Source: Sphingomonas cannabina | Lineage (GTDB): Bacteria; Pseudomonadota; Alphaproteobacteria; Sphingomonadales; Sphingomonadaceae | Length of the DNA stretch: 64,000 nt | Reading direction: 5' to 3' | NCBI RefSeq assembly: GCF_021391395.1 | Contig: NZ_CP090059.1 | Location: 4,322,172 to 4,386,171, forward strand | Shown here: piece by piece, positions 43,148-50,503 of the stretch | How the letters are laid out: every line of letters begins with the position of its first letter | Position numbering within the stretch: position 1 is the stretch's first letter | The notes under the pieces: generated by a model | Databases searched by the model: none | What the model saw: only the letters and a program-made list of their open reading frames with translations | Told to the model about the DNA's origin: nothing | Made by a program: the position numbers and the translations under genes

Positions 43148-43193
43148 GCACAATCTGTTGTGGCTCCGCAGGGGGACACACGCAATCGTTGGT
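43148..43193. promoter_or_regulatory. Pair of NrdR-box-like sites upstream of nrdA
   Basis: GCACAATCTGTTGTGG (43148-43163) contains the perfect dyad CACAA/TTGTG and agrees with 12 of 16 positions of the NrdR-box consensus acaCwAtATaTwGtgt. ACACGCAATCGTTGGT (43178-43193) is weaker (9 of 16) but lies 30 bp away, about three helical turns. NrdR boxes normally occur in helically phased pairs before nrd operons. The repressor gene is not in the window. Confidence 0.5.
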
Positions 43194-43336
43194 AAACCGG
43201 GCCCGCGACCCCATATCGTGGGCGGTGGCCTCGTCTGCGCCCCGGCAGAGGAGGGTCACGCTTTGTTCCAGGGCGTGGCGGGTGTAGGATGGGGGATCAT
43301 CCCCCGAGTCGATCGTACGAAGCAGGGGTTGGTGCC

Positions 43337-45256
43337 ATGGATTTCAGAGACACGTCGGAGAGCCGGGTGAACGAAGCCGCCGCCGCCACGCTGGAGGCCG
43401 CCGGAGCCGCGATCGCCGCTGCGTCGGCGGACGCGTCGCTCGCCGATTCCAAGTCGGTGGCGCCGCAGCCCTATCCGGTCGAGATCGACCGCAGCCGCGA
43501 CGCACTCCTCACCGATTTCGGCAAGGAGACGCTGCGCGACCGCTATCTGCTGCCCGGCGAGAGCTACCAGGACCTGTTCGTTCGCGTCGCCTCCGCCTAT
43601 GCCGACGATGCCGAGCACGCCCAGCGCATCTACGACTATATCTCGCGGCTGTGGTTCATGCCGGCGACGCCGGTGCTGTCGAACGGCGGCACCGGGCGCG
43701 GCCTGCCGATCAGCTGCTACCTCAATTCGGTACCCGACAGCCTGGAGGGCATCGTCCAGACCTGGAACGAGAATGTCTGGCTCGCGTCGCGCGGCGGCGG
43801 CATCGGCACCTATTGGGGCAATGTCCGCGGCATCGGCGAGCCGGTCGGCCTCAACGGCAAGACCAGCGGCATCATCCCCTTCGTCCGCGTGATGGACAGC
43901 CTGACGCTGGCGATCAGCCAGGGGTCGCTGCGTAGGGGGAGCGCCGCCTGCTACCTCGACATCTCGCATCCGGAGATCGAGGAGTTTCTCGAGGTGCGCA
44001 AGCCCTCGGGCGACTTCAACCGCAAGGCGCTCAACCTCCACCACGGCGTGCTCATCCCCGACGCGTTCATGGAGGCGGTGCGCGACGGCGCCGAATGGGA
44101 GCTGAAGTCGCCGAAGGACGGCTCGGTCCGCGGCAAGGTCGACGCGCGCGCGCTGTTCCAGAAGCTGGTCGAGACCCGCCTCGCCACCGGCGAGCCCTAT
44201 ATCGTGTTCTCGGACCACGTGAACTCGACGATGCCCAAGCATCACCGCGACCTGGGGCTCAAGGTCTCGACCTCGAACCTCTGCTCGGAGATCACGCTGC
44301 CCACTGGCCGCGACCATCTCGGCAACGATCGCACCGCGGTGTGCTGCCTCAGCTCATTGAACCTCGAGACCTGGGACGAGTGGAAGGGCGACAAGCAGTT
44401 CATCGAGGACGTGATGCGCTTCCTCGACAACGTCCTGACCGACTATATCGAGCGCGCGCCCGACGAGATGGCCCGCGCCCGCTATTCGGCGAGCCGCGAG
44501 CGTTCGGTCGGCCTCGGCGTGATGGGCTTCCACAGCTTCCTCCAGGCGCGCGGCCTGCCGATGGAGGGCGCGACCGCCAAGGCATGGAACCTCAAGATCT
44601 TCAAGCACATCAACGCCCAGGTGAACGAGGCGTCGATGGCGCTGGCGATCGAGCGCGGCCCGTGCCCCGACGCCGCCGAGATGGGGGTGATGGAGCGCTT
44701 CAGCTGCAAGATGGCGATCGCGCCGACCGCGTCGATCAGCATCATCTGCGGCGGCACCTCGGCGTGCATCGAGCCGATCCCGGCCAACATCTACACCCAC
44801 AAGACGCTGTCGGGCTCGTTCGCGGTCAAGAATCCGTATCTGGAGAAGCTGCTGACCGAGAAGTCCAAGAACTCGGACGCAGTGTGGAACTCGATCCTCG
44901 AGCGCGGCGGCTCGGTCCAGCATCTCGATTTCCTGAGCCAGGACGAGAAGGACGTGTTCAAGACCTCGTTCGAGATCGACCAGCGCTGGCTGCTCGAGCT
45001 CGCCGGCGACCGCGCGCCCTATATCGACCAGGCGCAGTCGCTGAACCTGTTCATCCCGGCCGATGTCGAGAAATGGGACCTGCTGATGCTCCACTTCCGC
45101 GCGTGGGAGCTCGGCATCAAGTCGCTCTATTACCTGCGCTCCAAGTCGGTCCAGCGCGCGGGTTTCGCCGGCGGGGTCGAGGCCGACAACACCATCGACC
45201 TCAAGCAGATCGAGCTCGAGGCGAAGGACTATGACGAATGCCTGGCGTGCCAGTGA
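43337..45256 (+). CDS. nrdA: Ribonucleoside-diphosphate reductase, large (alpha) subunit
   Basis: 639 residues from the ATG at 43337. It lacks an N-terminal ATP-cone, so it is shorter than E. coli NrdA. Active-site features: ISCYLNSVPD (first redox Cys), TSNLCSEITLPT (Cys, Asn, Glu radical site), VCCLSSLNL (second redox Cys), and the C-terminal shuttle pair in DECLACQ. FMPATPVLSNGGT and SIICGGTSACIEP are typical. It reduces NDPs with the NrdB radical subunit. The partner gene lies 1.8 kb downstream, separated by inserted elements and small genes. Confidence 0.95.
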   Translation: MDFRDTSESRVNEAAAATLEAAGAAIAAASADASLADSKSVAPQPYPVEIDRSRDALLTDFGKETLRDRYLLPGESYQDLFVRVASAYADDAEHAQRIYDYISRLWFMPATPVLSNGGTGRGLPISCYLNSVPDSLEGIVQTWNENVWLASRGGGIGTYWGNVRGIGEPVGLNGKTSGIIPFVRVMDSLTLAISQGSLRRGSAACYLDISHPEIEEFLEVRKPSGDFNRKALNLHHGVLIPDAFMEAVRDGAEWELKSPKDGSVRGKVDARALFQKLVETRLATGEPYIVFSDHVNSTMPKHHRDLGLKVSTSNLCSEITLPTGRDHLGNDRTAVCCLSSLNLETWDEWKGDKQFIEDVMRFLDNVLTDYIERAPDEMARARYSASRERSVGLGVMGFHSFLQARGLPMEGATAKAWNLKIFKHINAQVNEASMALAIERGPCPDAAEMGVMERFSCKMAIAPTASISIICGGTSACIEPIPANIYTHKTLSGSFAVKNPYLEKLLTEKSKNSDAVWNSILERGGSVQHLDFLSQDEKDVFKTSFEIDQRWLLELAGDRAPYIDQAQSLNLFIPADVEKWDLLMLHFRAWELGIKSLYYLRSKSVQRAGFAGGVEADNTIDLKQIELEAKDYDECLACQ

Positions 45257-45270
45257 GGTGGGACGGGTAG

Positions 45271-45405
45271 GTCGCCCTCACCCTCCCATCGCTGACGCGA
45301 TGGGCCCCTCCTTCTCCCATTGGGAGAGGGATTGCGGCGCATACCAATTCCCTCTCCCATTGGGAGAGGGAGGGAGCCGCGAAGCGGCGGAAGGGTGAGG
45401 GCGAC
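45271..45405. repeat. 135-bp element of palindromic repeat family R1, left of the DUF559 gene
   Basis: The element is bounded by a perfect 14-bp inverted repeat (GTCGCCCTCACCCT ... AGGGTGAGGGCGAC) and contains two CTCCCATTGGGAG-type hairpins. Related copies are at 45754-45819, 45838-45893, 50284-50486 and 56450-56586. The ATG of the DUF559 gene lies 4 bp beyond its end. Confidence 0.85.
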
Positions 45406-45408
45406 ACG

Positions 45409-45828
45409 ATGTCCATGCGCCTCTACGCCAACCAACCCGCCGGCACCGTCACCCGACTCCGAACACTTCGCCGCAACGCGACCGAGGCGGAAAAGCGTTT
45501 GGTACGCGCGCTCAAGGAGGCATTCCCCACGCACAAGTGGCGTTTCCAGGCGCCGCTCGGCCCATTCCGTGTCGATGTCCTGTGCTTCTCCGAGCGACTG
45601 GTGATCGAGATCGACGGCGGCCAGCATGCTGAAGCCGCGGCCCACGACGCCGCCCGCACCCGCTTCATCGAAGGCGAAGGATACCGCGTCCTGCGCTTCT
45701 GGAACAACGACGTGATGGAAAACATCGAAGGCGTGATCGAGGCGATCCAAACCTCCCTCTCCCATTGGGAAAGGGAAGGGGCCCGCTCGGCGCAGCCGAG
45801 TGGGAAGGGTGAGGGTGACCGCGCATGA
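45409..45828 (+). CDS. DUF559 endonuclease-like protein (Vsr/PD-(D/E)XK superfamily)
   Basis: 139 residues. LRRNATEAEKRLVRALKE, then PFRVDVLCFSERLVIEIDGG with QH: the Asp and E-x-D residues fit a Vsr-like nuclease core; GYRVLRFWNNDVMENIEGV is the conserved end of the fold. The remaining about 25 residues (SLSHWEREGARSAQPSGKGE) are translated repeat sequence. The gene is bracketed by R1 palindromic elements on both sides: the start lies 4 bp after one and the stop lies beyond the end of another. This suggests that gene and repeats travel together. No methyltransferase is nearby. Confidence 0.8.
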   Translation: MSMRLYANQPAGTVTRLRTLRRNATEAEKRLVRALKEAFPTHKWRFQAPLGPFRVDVLCFSERLVIEIDGGQHAEAAAHDAARTRFIEGEGYRVLRFWNNDVMENIEGVIEAIQTSLSHWEREGARSAQPSGKGEGDRA

Positions 45829-45893
45829 TCGCACCCGCCACCCTCACCCCTCCGCCGCTGCGCGGCTCCTCCCCTCTCCCAAAGGGAGAGGGG
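45754..45893. repeat. Two R1 copies in inverted arrangement, right of the DUF559 gene
   Basis: Copy 45754-45819 reads CCCTCTCCCATTGGGAAAGG then GGCCCGCTCGGCGCAGCCGA and GTGGGAAGGGTGAGGGTGA. Copy 45838-45893 is its inverted partner (CCACCCTCACCCCTCCGCCG ... CCCTCTCCCAAAGGGAGAGG). Together they form a large imperfect palindrome. The first encodes the C-terminus of the DUF559 protein. Confidence 0.85.
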
Positions 45894-45902
45894 ATCATGA
45901 GT

Positions 45903-46145
45903 TCAGGCCTCCTCCTCGAACGTCACCGCGACGTCGCCGTTTGCGGACAGGCGCACCTTGTCGCCCTCGACCTCGGCGACCAGGCCGAGCGAGATGTAAT
46001 GATGGTGCCCCTGGTGGCTGCCTTCGCCGCTGTCGGCCTTGATCAGCTTGATGCGGTCTCCTTCGACGCGGTCGACGGTGCCGACATGGACGCCGTCGGC
46101 GCCGATCACTTCCATATGTTCGCGGATTGCACTGGCATCGGCCAT
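45903..46145 (-). CDS. DUF2171 domain protein
   Basis: 80 residues; two consecutive ATGs (46148, 46145) follow AAGGAG, the second with better spacing. The core AIREHMEVIGADGVHVGTVD and RIKLIKADSGEGSHQGHHHY then YISLGLVAEV is a PRC-barrel-like DUF2171 domain, often found in stress-related small proteins. It is on the opposite strand to nrdA and nrdB, divergent from the next small gene. Confidence 0.8.
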   Translation of the reverse strand: MADASAIREHMEVIGADGVHVGTVDRVEGDRIKLIKADSGEGSHQGHHHYISLGLVAEVEGDKVRLSANGDVAVTFEEEA

Positions 46146-46228
46146 CATTGGTCTCCTTCTGAGGGTTCGCGCCGCCAACGCTTGCGCCGCCGAAACGATG
46201 CATCGCCGACAGCAGCAAGGCTCGCCGC

Positions 46229-46537
46229 ATGATCCGCGCACGCACTCTCCTCCTCGCCGTCGCCCTCGCGAGCCTCGCCGCCTGCGCCAGGCAGGTCGGC
46301 TCCGCGGTGGAGCCCGCCGCCCCCGGCTTCCTGTGGGGCGTGTGGCACGGCTTCATCTTCCCGGTCGCCTGGGTGCTGAGCCTGTTCATGCCCGACGTCG
46401 CGATCTACGCGGTGCCGAACAACGGCGGCTGGTACGATTTCGGCTATTTCGTCGGCATCGTCTTCCTCGGCGTCGGCGCCCGCAGCACGCGCAAGGTCTA
46501 TATCGAGCGCATCGTCTACCGGGACAGGAGCCGATGA
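46229..46537 (+). CDS. Small lipoprotein-like membrane protein
   Basis: 102 residues. Lipobox-like SLAACAR follows TLLLAVALA; the mature part has aromatic-rich PGFLWGVWHGFIFPVAWVLS and FGYFVGIVFLGVGA helices. Similar proteins of about 100 residues occur near nrdB or phage-shock-type genes in alphaproteobacteria; function unknown. Its stop overlaps the next start (ATGA). Confidence 0.65.
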   Translation: MIRARTLLLAVALASLAACARQVGSAVEPAAPGFLWGVWHGFIFPVAWVLSLFMPDVAIYAVPNNGGWYDFGYFVGIVFLGVGARSTRKVYIERIVYRDRSR

Positions 46538-46728
46538 GCCGCGCGCCCCTCATCATGTACGGCGTCGGCGCCTTGAGCCTCATGGGCAGCGCGGTCGTCG
46601 CGACGCGCCCGGCGAAGGACGAGGGCGCGGTCTACCGCCGCCGCATCGCCGCCGCGATGCTCGGCGCCTTCGCGCTGTTCATGACCGGCTTCGCCACCGC
46701 GAGCCTGCTGGCGGGAGTGGGGGGATGA
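46534..46728 (+). CDS. Small two-helix membrane protein
   Basis: 64 residues with two hydrophobic helices (LIMYGVGALSLMGSAVVA and IAAAMLGAFALFMTGFATAS) joined by a charged loop (RPAKDEGAVYRRR). Not recognised. It overlaps the genes on both sides by 4 nt, so it belongs to a coupled series leading to nrdB. Confidence 0.6.
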   Translation: MSRAPLIMYGVGALSLMGSAVVATRPAKDEGAVYRRRIAAAMLGAFALFMTGFATASLLAGVGG

Positions 46729-47042
46729 GAGGAATGCTCCGGAACGCCGACGTCCGCGCGATAGTCGTCCCGGTCGTTGTGATCGCCCTCTATTACGCAA
46801 TCTCGTCGCTGACCGGCTTCGGCGCCTGGGTAAACGCGAACCCGGTCGCCAGCGCCATCGTTCATGTGCTCGGCGTTCTTCTCTTCGGCGGGCTGGGCCT
46901 TCTCACCTTGCTGGGCTCCCGTTGGGACCGGCAGCTGCGATCGCTGGGCTATCGCCTCATCGGAGTCCTGTTCCTCGGCTTCGCCGCCATTCACGCCGCA
47001 TTGCTCGTCAGCGGCGCCAACAACCCATCTGATCTTTTCTAG
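46725..47042 (+). CDS. Small three-helix membrane protein
   Basis: 105 residues, three hydrophobic helices (IVVPVVVIALYYAISSLTGF, AIVHVLGVLLFGGLGLLTLL, LIGVLFLGFAAIHAALLVSG). No family recognised. It starts within the stop of the preceding gene and ends 16 bp before nrdB, so it is probably cotranscribed with nrdB. Confidence 0.6.
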   Translation: MRGMLRNADVRAIVVPVVVIALYYAISSLTGFGAWVNANPVASAIVHVLGVLLFGGLGLLTLLGSRWDRQLRSLGYRLIGVLFLGFAAIHAALLVSGANNPSDLF

Positions 47043-47058
47043 TCTCGGAGTAAGTCTC

Positions 47059-48117
47059 ATGCCCCTTCTCGACGCCCGCAAGACCTACAAGCCCTTCGAA
47101 TATCCCTGGGCGTATGAATTCTGGAAGCGCCAGCAGCAGATCCACTGGATGCCGGAGGAGGTGCCGCTGGGCGAGGACTGCCGCGACTGGGCGCAGAAGC
47201 TCGACCAGACCGAGCGCAACCTCTTAACGCAGATCTTCCGCTTCTTCACCCAGGCCGACGTCGAGGTGCAGGACTGCTACCACGACAAATACGGCCGCGT
47301 GTTCAAGCCGACCGAGATCAAGATGATGCTGGCCGCGTTCAGCAACATGGAGACGGTCCACATCGCCGCCTACAGCCACCTGCTCGACACCATCGGCATG
47401 CCCGAGAGCGAGTACGGCATGTTCCTCGAATATGCCGAGATGAAGGACAAGCACGACTATCTGCAGCAGTTCGGCGTCGACAACGACGAGGACATCGCCA
47501 AGACGCTGGCGATGTTCGGCGGCTTCACCGAGGGGCTGCAGCTGTTCGCGAGCTTCGCGATGCTGATGAACTTCCCGCGCTTCAACAAGATGAAGGGCAT
47601 GGGCCAGATCGTGTCCTGGTCGGTGCGCGACGAGAGCCTGCACTGCGAGGGCATCATCCGCCTGTTCCACGAATTCGCGAAGGAGCGCGATTGCCTCACC
47701 GCTGCGGTCAAGCGCGACATCCGCGACATGTGCCACACCACCGTCGACCTCGAGGACGCGTTCATCGACCTGGCGTTCGAGCAGGGCCCGGTCGACGGCA
47801 TGAGCGCGGAGGAGGTGAAGCGCTACATCCGCTACATCGCCGACTGGCGCCTGGGGCAGCTCGGCCTCAAGCCGATGTTCATGATCAAGGAGCACCCGCT
47901 CCCCTGGCTCACCCCGCTGCTCAACGGCGTCGAGCACGCCAACTTCTTCGAGACCCGCGCGACGGAATATTCGAAGGGCGCGACGCGGGGCGATTGGAAC
48001 TCGGTGTGGGATTCGTTCGACAAGCGCCAGAAGGCCAAGCGCGACAAGGCGGCGAACGAGGATGGCGAGGGGAGCGGGGGGGATATGTTCTCGGCGGCGG
48101 GGGTCGCGGCGGAGTGA
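47059..48117 (+). CDS. nrdB: Ribonucleoside-diphosphate reductase, small (beta) subunit
   Basis: 352 residues from the ATG at 47059. Di-iron and radical residues are visible: SNMETVHIAAYSH (E-x2-H-x3-Y, the radical Tyr present), FTQADVEVQD (Asp ligand region), GFTEGLQLFASFAML and SVRDESLHCEGI (Glu and E-x2-H ligands). The family C-terminal tail here is a poor, Gly-rich GEGSGGDMFSAAGVAAE. It carries the tyrosyl radical for NrdA in the cytoplasm. Confidence 0.95.
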   Translation: MPLLDARKTYKPFEYPWAYEFWKRQQQIHWMPEEVPLGEDCRDWAQKLDQTERNLLTQIFRFFTQADVEVQDCYHDKYGRVFKPTEIKMMLAAFSNMETVHIAAYSHLLDTIGMPESEYGMFLEYAEMKDKHDYLQQFGVDNDEDIAKTLAMFGGFTEGLQLFASFAMLMNFPRFNKMKGMGQIVSWSVRDESLHCEGIIRLFHEFAKERDCLTAAVKRDIRDMCHTTVDLEDAFIDLAFEQGPVDGMSAEEVKRYIRYIADWRLGQLGLKPMFMIKEHPLPWLTPLLNGVEHANFFETRATEYSKGATRGDWNSVWDSFDKRQKAKRDKAANEDGEGSGGDMFSAAGVAAE

Positions 48118-48130
48118 GGCGCGCCGCGCA

Positions 48131-48221
48131 GGGATTTAGCGTCAGCTAAATCCCGCTCCCCGGCGGCGCGCCCGGCCGGCGGCGCCTCAAGCGCCGACCG
48201 AGGCACGGGCTTTGCCCGTGC
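48131..48221. terminator. Hairpin cluster after nrdB
   Basis: Three hairpins in 90 bp: GGGATTTAGC/GCTAAATCCC (48131-48154, perfect 10-bp stem, loop GTCA), GGCGC/GCGCC (48181-48195) and GCACGGGC/GCCCGTGC (48203-48221, loop TTT). They lie between the convergent ends of nrdB and the next gene; no long T tract follows, so termination is probable but not certain. Confidence 0.5.
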
Positions 48222-48919
48222 TATTCCTCATCAGTCCACACTGCTTTCATTATTTCTATGTGCTGGATAAGGCGGTTTAGGGCCGTCTCAGTTAGCGGAC
48301 CCTCAAACGCCAGTTCTACATTACACGTTCGTGATAGAGTGAGACGCTCTACGAGACGATCCGAGGCTGGTGAACGTGATATAGATATCTCTGCGGTTGC
48401 GGTGTTGGGTTCTTCAACCGTTCCCCTTGCTGGGTTCGGATCCACAACCTCCTCTTCAGCGATTGTACCAATCTCCGAGATAGTTTGGCGAAGGCTGGCG
48501 ATACAATCTCCCGCACCACTCGAGCTAAAATCCTTATTTCGTATAAGATAAGAGCGCAGTGCTTCGTCAGAGCGCGGGATGTGACCACTAAAGTGGGTTC
48601 TTATCTCAGAGAAGATTTCCGGTTTGAATGCTGCCATCTCAAGAGCATCTTTCTTCTCCTGATTAGATGACGGCTCCAGTATAGCTAACGCGAGATCACT
48701 AATTCTGACAGTGCCACGTAGGCCCTCTAACAAACCGTACTGTCTAAGCGCACCTAGAACCGTTGCGCTAGTACCACTCTTTCCAGAAAACCCTAAAATT
48801 TTGTAGGCCGTATCTGTCTCAATGGCACTACGATGTGCCTCCTCATAAAAGCGACTAGTATGATTAACCGCCGCCAAGAGCGATATACGCGGATAGCGTG
48901 GACTACGGGTGTCAGCCAT
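48221..48919 (-). CDS. Low-GC hypothetical protein with winged-helix N-terminus
   Basis: 232 residues from the ATG at 48919 after an excellent AAGGAGGT site. The first about 75 residues look like a winged helix (RISLLAAVNHTSRFYEEAHR, GTSATVLGALRQYGLLEGLR, RISDLALAILEP). A middle part with IPRSDEALRSYLIRNKDFSS follows, then a variable acidic region and a C-terminal small domain. Similar proteins occur singly in many bacteria; function unknown. The gene is about 48% GC in the parts counted, against about two thirds around it, so recent acquisition is likely. Confidence 0.6.
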   Translation of the reverse strand: MADTRSPRYPRISLLAAVNHTSRFYEEAHRSAIETDTAYKILGFSGKSGTSATVLGALRQYGLLEGLRGTVRISDLALAILEPSSNQEKKDALEMAAFKPEIFSEIRTHFSGHIPRSDEALRSYLIRNKDFSSSGAGDCIASLRQTISEIGTIAEEEVVDPNPARGTVEEPNTATAEISISRSPASDRLVERLTLSRTCNVELAFEGPLTETALNRLIQHIEIMKAVWTDEE

Positions 48920-49258
48920 CGCGACCTCCTTACACACAGAAAGAACCCTAGAAAGTACATAGCATAGTACACGCAGATCACAACGCTCCATAGGAAGTGG
49001 CCTATTGAGCTCAAGCAATGCGCTAATGATCCTCCGAGGGGCCGATATCCGGGAAATTTCGTGCTAGAACGTTTTTGGCTTGCGATCCCCCCGAGCCGAG
49101 CGTATTCGAGAATCGCGAAGGGCGGGACCGCCTCGCGATCCCGCCCCCGATCGGATCGACGGTTGCAACGTCGTCCGGTTGGTGAGGACGTGTGCCCTGC
49201 ACCAAGACGCTTCGGACATACGTTTTCCTTCGTGTTTTATCAACCGAGGAGTTTGACC
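48920..49258. other. Intergenic region between the low-GC gene and the YegP-like gene
   Basis: No credible gene. The left part is low-GC and belongs with the acquired gene (its promoter and leader). GGGCGGGA/TCCCGCCC at 49120-49146 can form a hairpin. The right end holds the GAGGAG site of the following gene and AT-rich promoter-like sequence near 49220-49240. Confidence 0.5.
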
Positions 49259-49468
49259 ATGTCAGTCCGAACCTACCCTTCTTACTGGATGTATCGCGAT
49301 CATCGCGGTGAATGGCGCTGGACCTACGACGCCAGTAACGGCCGTACCATCGCCGTGAGCAGTGAGGGATACATCAAGCGCGTCGACTGTCGTCGTGGCA
49401 TCAGTCTGATGCAGGCATCTGCCAACAGTCCGGTTTTTGTCCGGGCAGTCGATAGCAACGCGGCCTAA
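49259..49468 (+). CDS. YegP/DUF1508 single-domain protein
   Basis: 69 residues from the ATG at 49259, after GAGGAG. The DUF1508 pattern is present: DHRGEWRWTYDASNGRTIAV then SSEGYIKRVDCRRGISLM. Most DUF1508 proteins have two such repeats; this has one and a short tail. The role is unknown. A strong terminator follows at 49491. Confidence 0.8.
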   Translation: MSVRTYPSYWMYRDHRGEWRWTYDASNGRTIAVSSEGYIKRVDCRRGISLMQASANSPVFVRAVDSNAA

Positions 49469-49490
49469 TCTCAATTCAGCTAAATAAGGG

Positions 49491-49528
49491 GACGGATGTC
49501 GGCCTAACCGAGGCGGACATCCGTCTTT
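49491..49528 (+). terminator. Intrinsic terminator of the YegP-like gene
   Basis: GACGGATGTC and GACATCCGTC form a perfect 10-bp stem, extended inwards by GGCCT/AGGC, and TTTCC follows. It lies 22 bp after the stop. Confidence 0.75.
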
Positions 49529-49587
49529 CCTACACGAACCAATATGGTTATATCCCCCGACTCCCTCAAACCAGAAGGAGTCGCACG

Positions 49588-50154
49588 ATGCACCACAATC
49601 CCCCGAACCCCGACACCGCCGAGCCGCTGGCGGACTACACCCCCGTAGAAATCTCCACCCGCCGCGACGGATGGACCGCCGAACGCCAGCGCAAGTTCCT
49701 CGAAGCGCTCGCCGAATCCGGCCGCGTCGCGGTGGCGGCGCAGGTGGTGGGGCTGTCGGTGCGCTCGGCCTATCGGCTGCGCCATCATCCGCAGGGCCGG
49801 CGCTTCGCCGAGGCGTGGGATGCGGCGCTCTATTGCGGCGCCAACCGGCTGATCGCGATCGCGCTCGAGCGCGCCACCGTCGGCGGCTATCGCGAGGTGT
49901 GGAAGGACGGCAGGATCCAGTCGGAGGTGCGCGCGCCATCCGACAAGCTGCTCATCTACCTGCTCAACAACCTCGCGCCGCACGTCTTCAGCCGCGGGCC
50001 GGTCAAGCACCGCCAGAACCTGGTCGGCCCGGCCGAGGCGGACACCTCCCCGCCGCTCCACGCCGAGCGCGAGCGGCCGATGGCGAAGGATCCCTACACC
50101 GGCGAGGACTATGATTGGGGCGACGACGACGGCGACTGGATGGACGACGAATGA
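49588..50154 (+). CDS. HTH-domain hypothetical protein (terminase-small-subunit-like)
   Basis: 188 residues. WTAERQRKFLEALAESGRVA with VAAQVVGLSVRSAYRLRHHP is a helix-turn-helix of the type found in phage terminase small subunits and similar DNA-binding proteins. A region with ATVGGYREVWKDGRIQSEVR and KLLIYLLNNLAPHVF follows, then an Asp-rich tail (DYDWGDDDGDWMDDE). AGAAGGAG precedes the ATG. No phage genes are nearby, so it may be a domesticated relic. Confidence 0.6.
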   Translation: MHHNPPNPDTAEPLADYTPVEISTRRDGWTAERQRKFLEALAESGRVAVAAQVVGLSVRSAYRLRHHPQGRRFAEAWDAALYCGANRLIAIALERATVGGYREVWKDGRIQSEVRAPSDKLLIYLLNNLAPHVFSRGPVKHRQNLVGPAEADTSPPLHAERERPMAKDPYTGEDYDWGDDDGDWMDDE

Positions 50155-50283
50155 GGCGGAAAGGATGCAAGAGTCACACCCCGCGTTACCCGTGACTTTC
50201 GTGACCTTCGACGGTTTTCTGCGGGTTTGCGGGAAGGGGTGGTCGTTAGCAGGCTCTCGGTTTCGAAGGGGGGACGGCCGCCG

Positions 50284-50486
50284 GGTCACCCTCACCCTTC
50301 CGGCGCTCCGCGCCTCCCTCCCTCTCCCAAAGGGAGAGGGACTCATCGCGCCCTAACTCTCCCTCTCCCATTGGGAGAGGAGCGTTGGGTCGGCCATGCC
50401 CCCGGCATGGCCTGAACGATGCGGGGCATCGTTCACCCAACGCTGGGCCCGCTCGGCGCAGCCGAGTGGGAAGGGTGAGGGTGACC
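50284..50486. repeat. 203-bp MITE-like element (family R1) with 18-bp perfect terminal inverted repeats
   Basis: GGTCACCCTCACCCTTCC (50284-50301) is repeated in perfect inverted form at 50469-50486. Inside lie CTCCCATTGGGAG-type hairpins and a nested core: GCGTTGGGT/ACCCAACGC (50382-50390/50435-50443) encloses GGCCATGCC/GGCATGGCC and TGAACGATGC/GCATCGTTCA, a potential three-way junction. No gene inside. Confidence 0.85.
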
Positions 50487-50503
50487 GCCACCCATGAGTC
50501 CCC

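Larger units (their letters stand above)
42822..43336. other. Intergenic region upstream of nrdA
   Basis: No credible gene. From left: unique sequence; an AT-rich tract near 43000-43020; a perfect 9-bp hairpin (CCTTGCGTT/AACGCAAGG, 43023-43045); a possible terminator (CCCCGG...CCGGGG then CTTTT, 43079-43102); two NrdR-box-like sites (43148-43193); and the nrdA leader. No adenosylcobalamin riboswitch core was seen. Confidence 0.6.

Noticed and set aside
43148..43336. Adenosylcobalamin riboswitch before nrdA
   Set aside because: No GCCACTG-type core was found, and the enzyme is class I (Tyr radical NrdB present), which does not need B12.
45271..45893. CRISPR array from repeated CTCCCATTGGGAG units
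   Set aside because: The units are palindromic, unevenly spaced and in inverted pairs, with no unique spacers and no cas genes.
49588..50154. Prophage remnant based on the terminase-small-like protein
   Set aside because: No other phage gene, integrase or att site is nearby; the gene stands alone.
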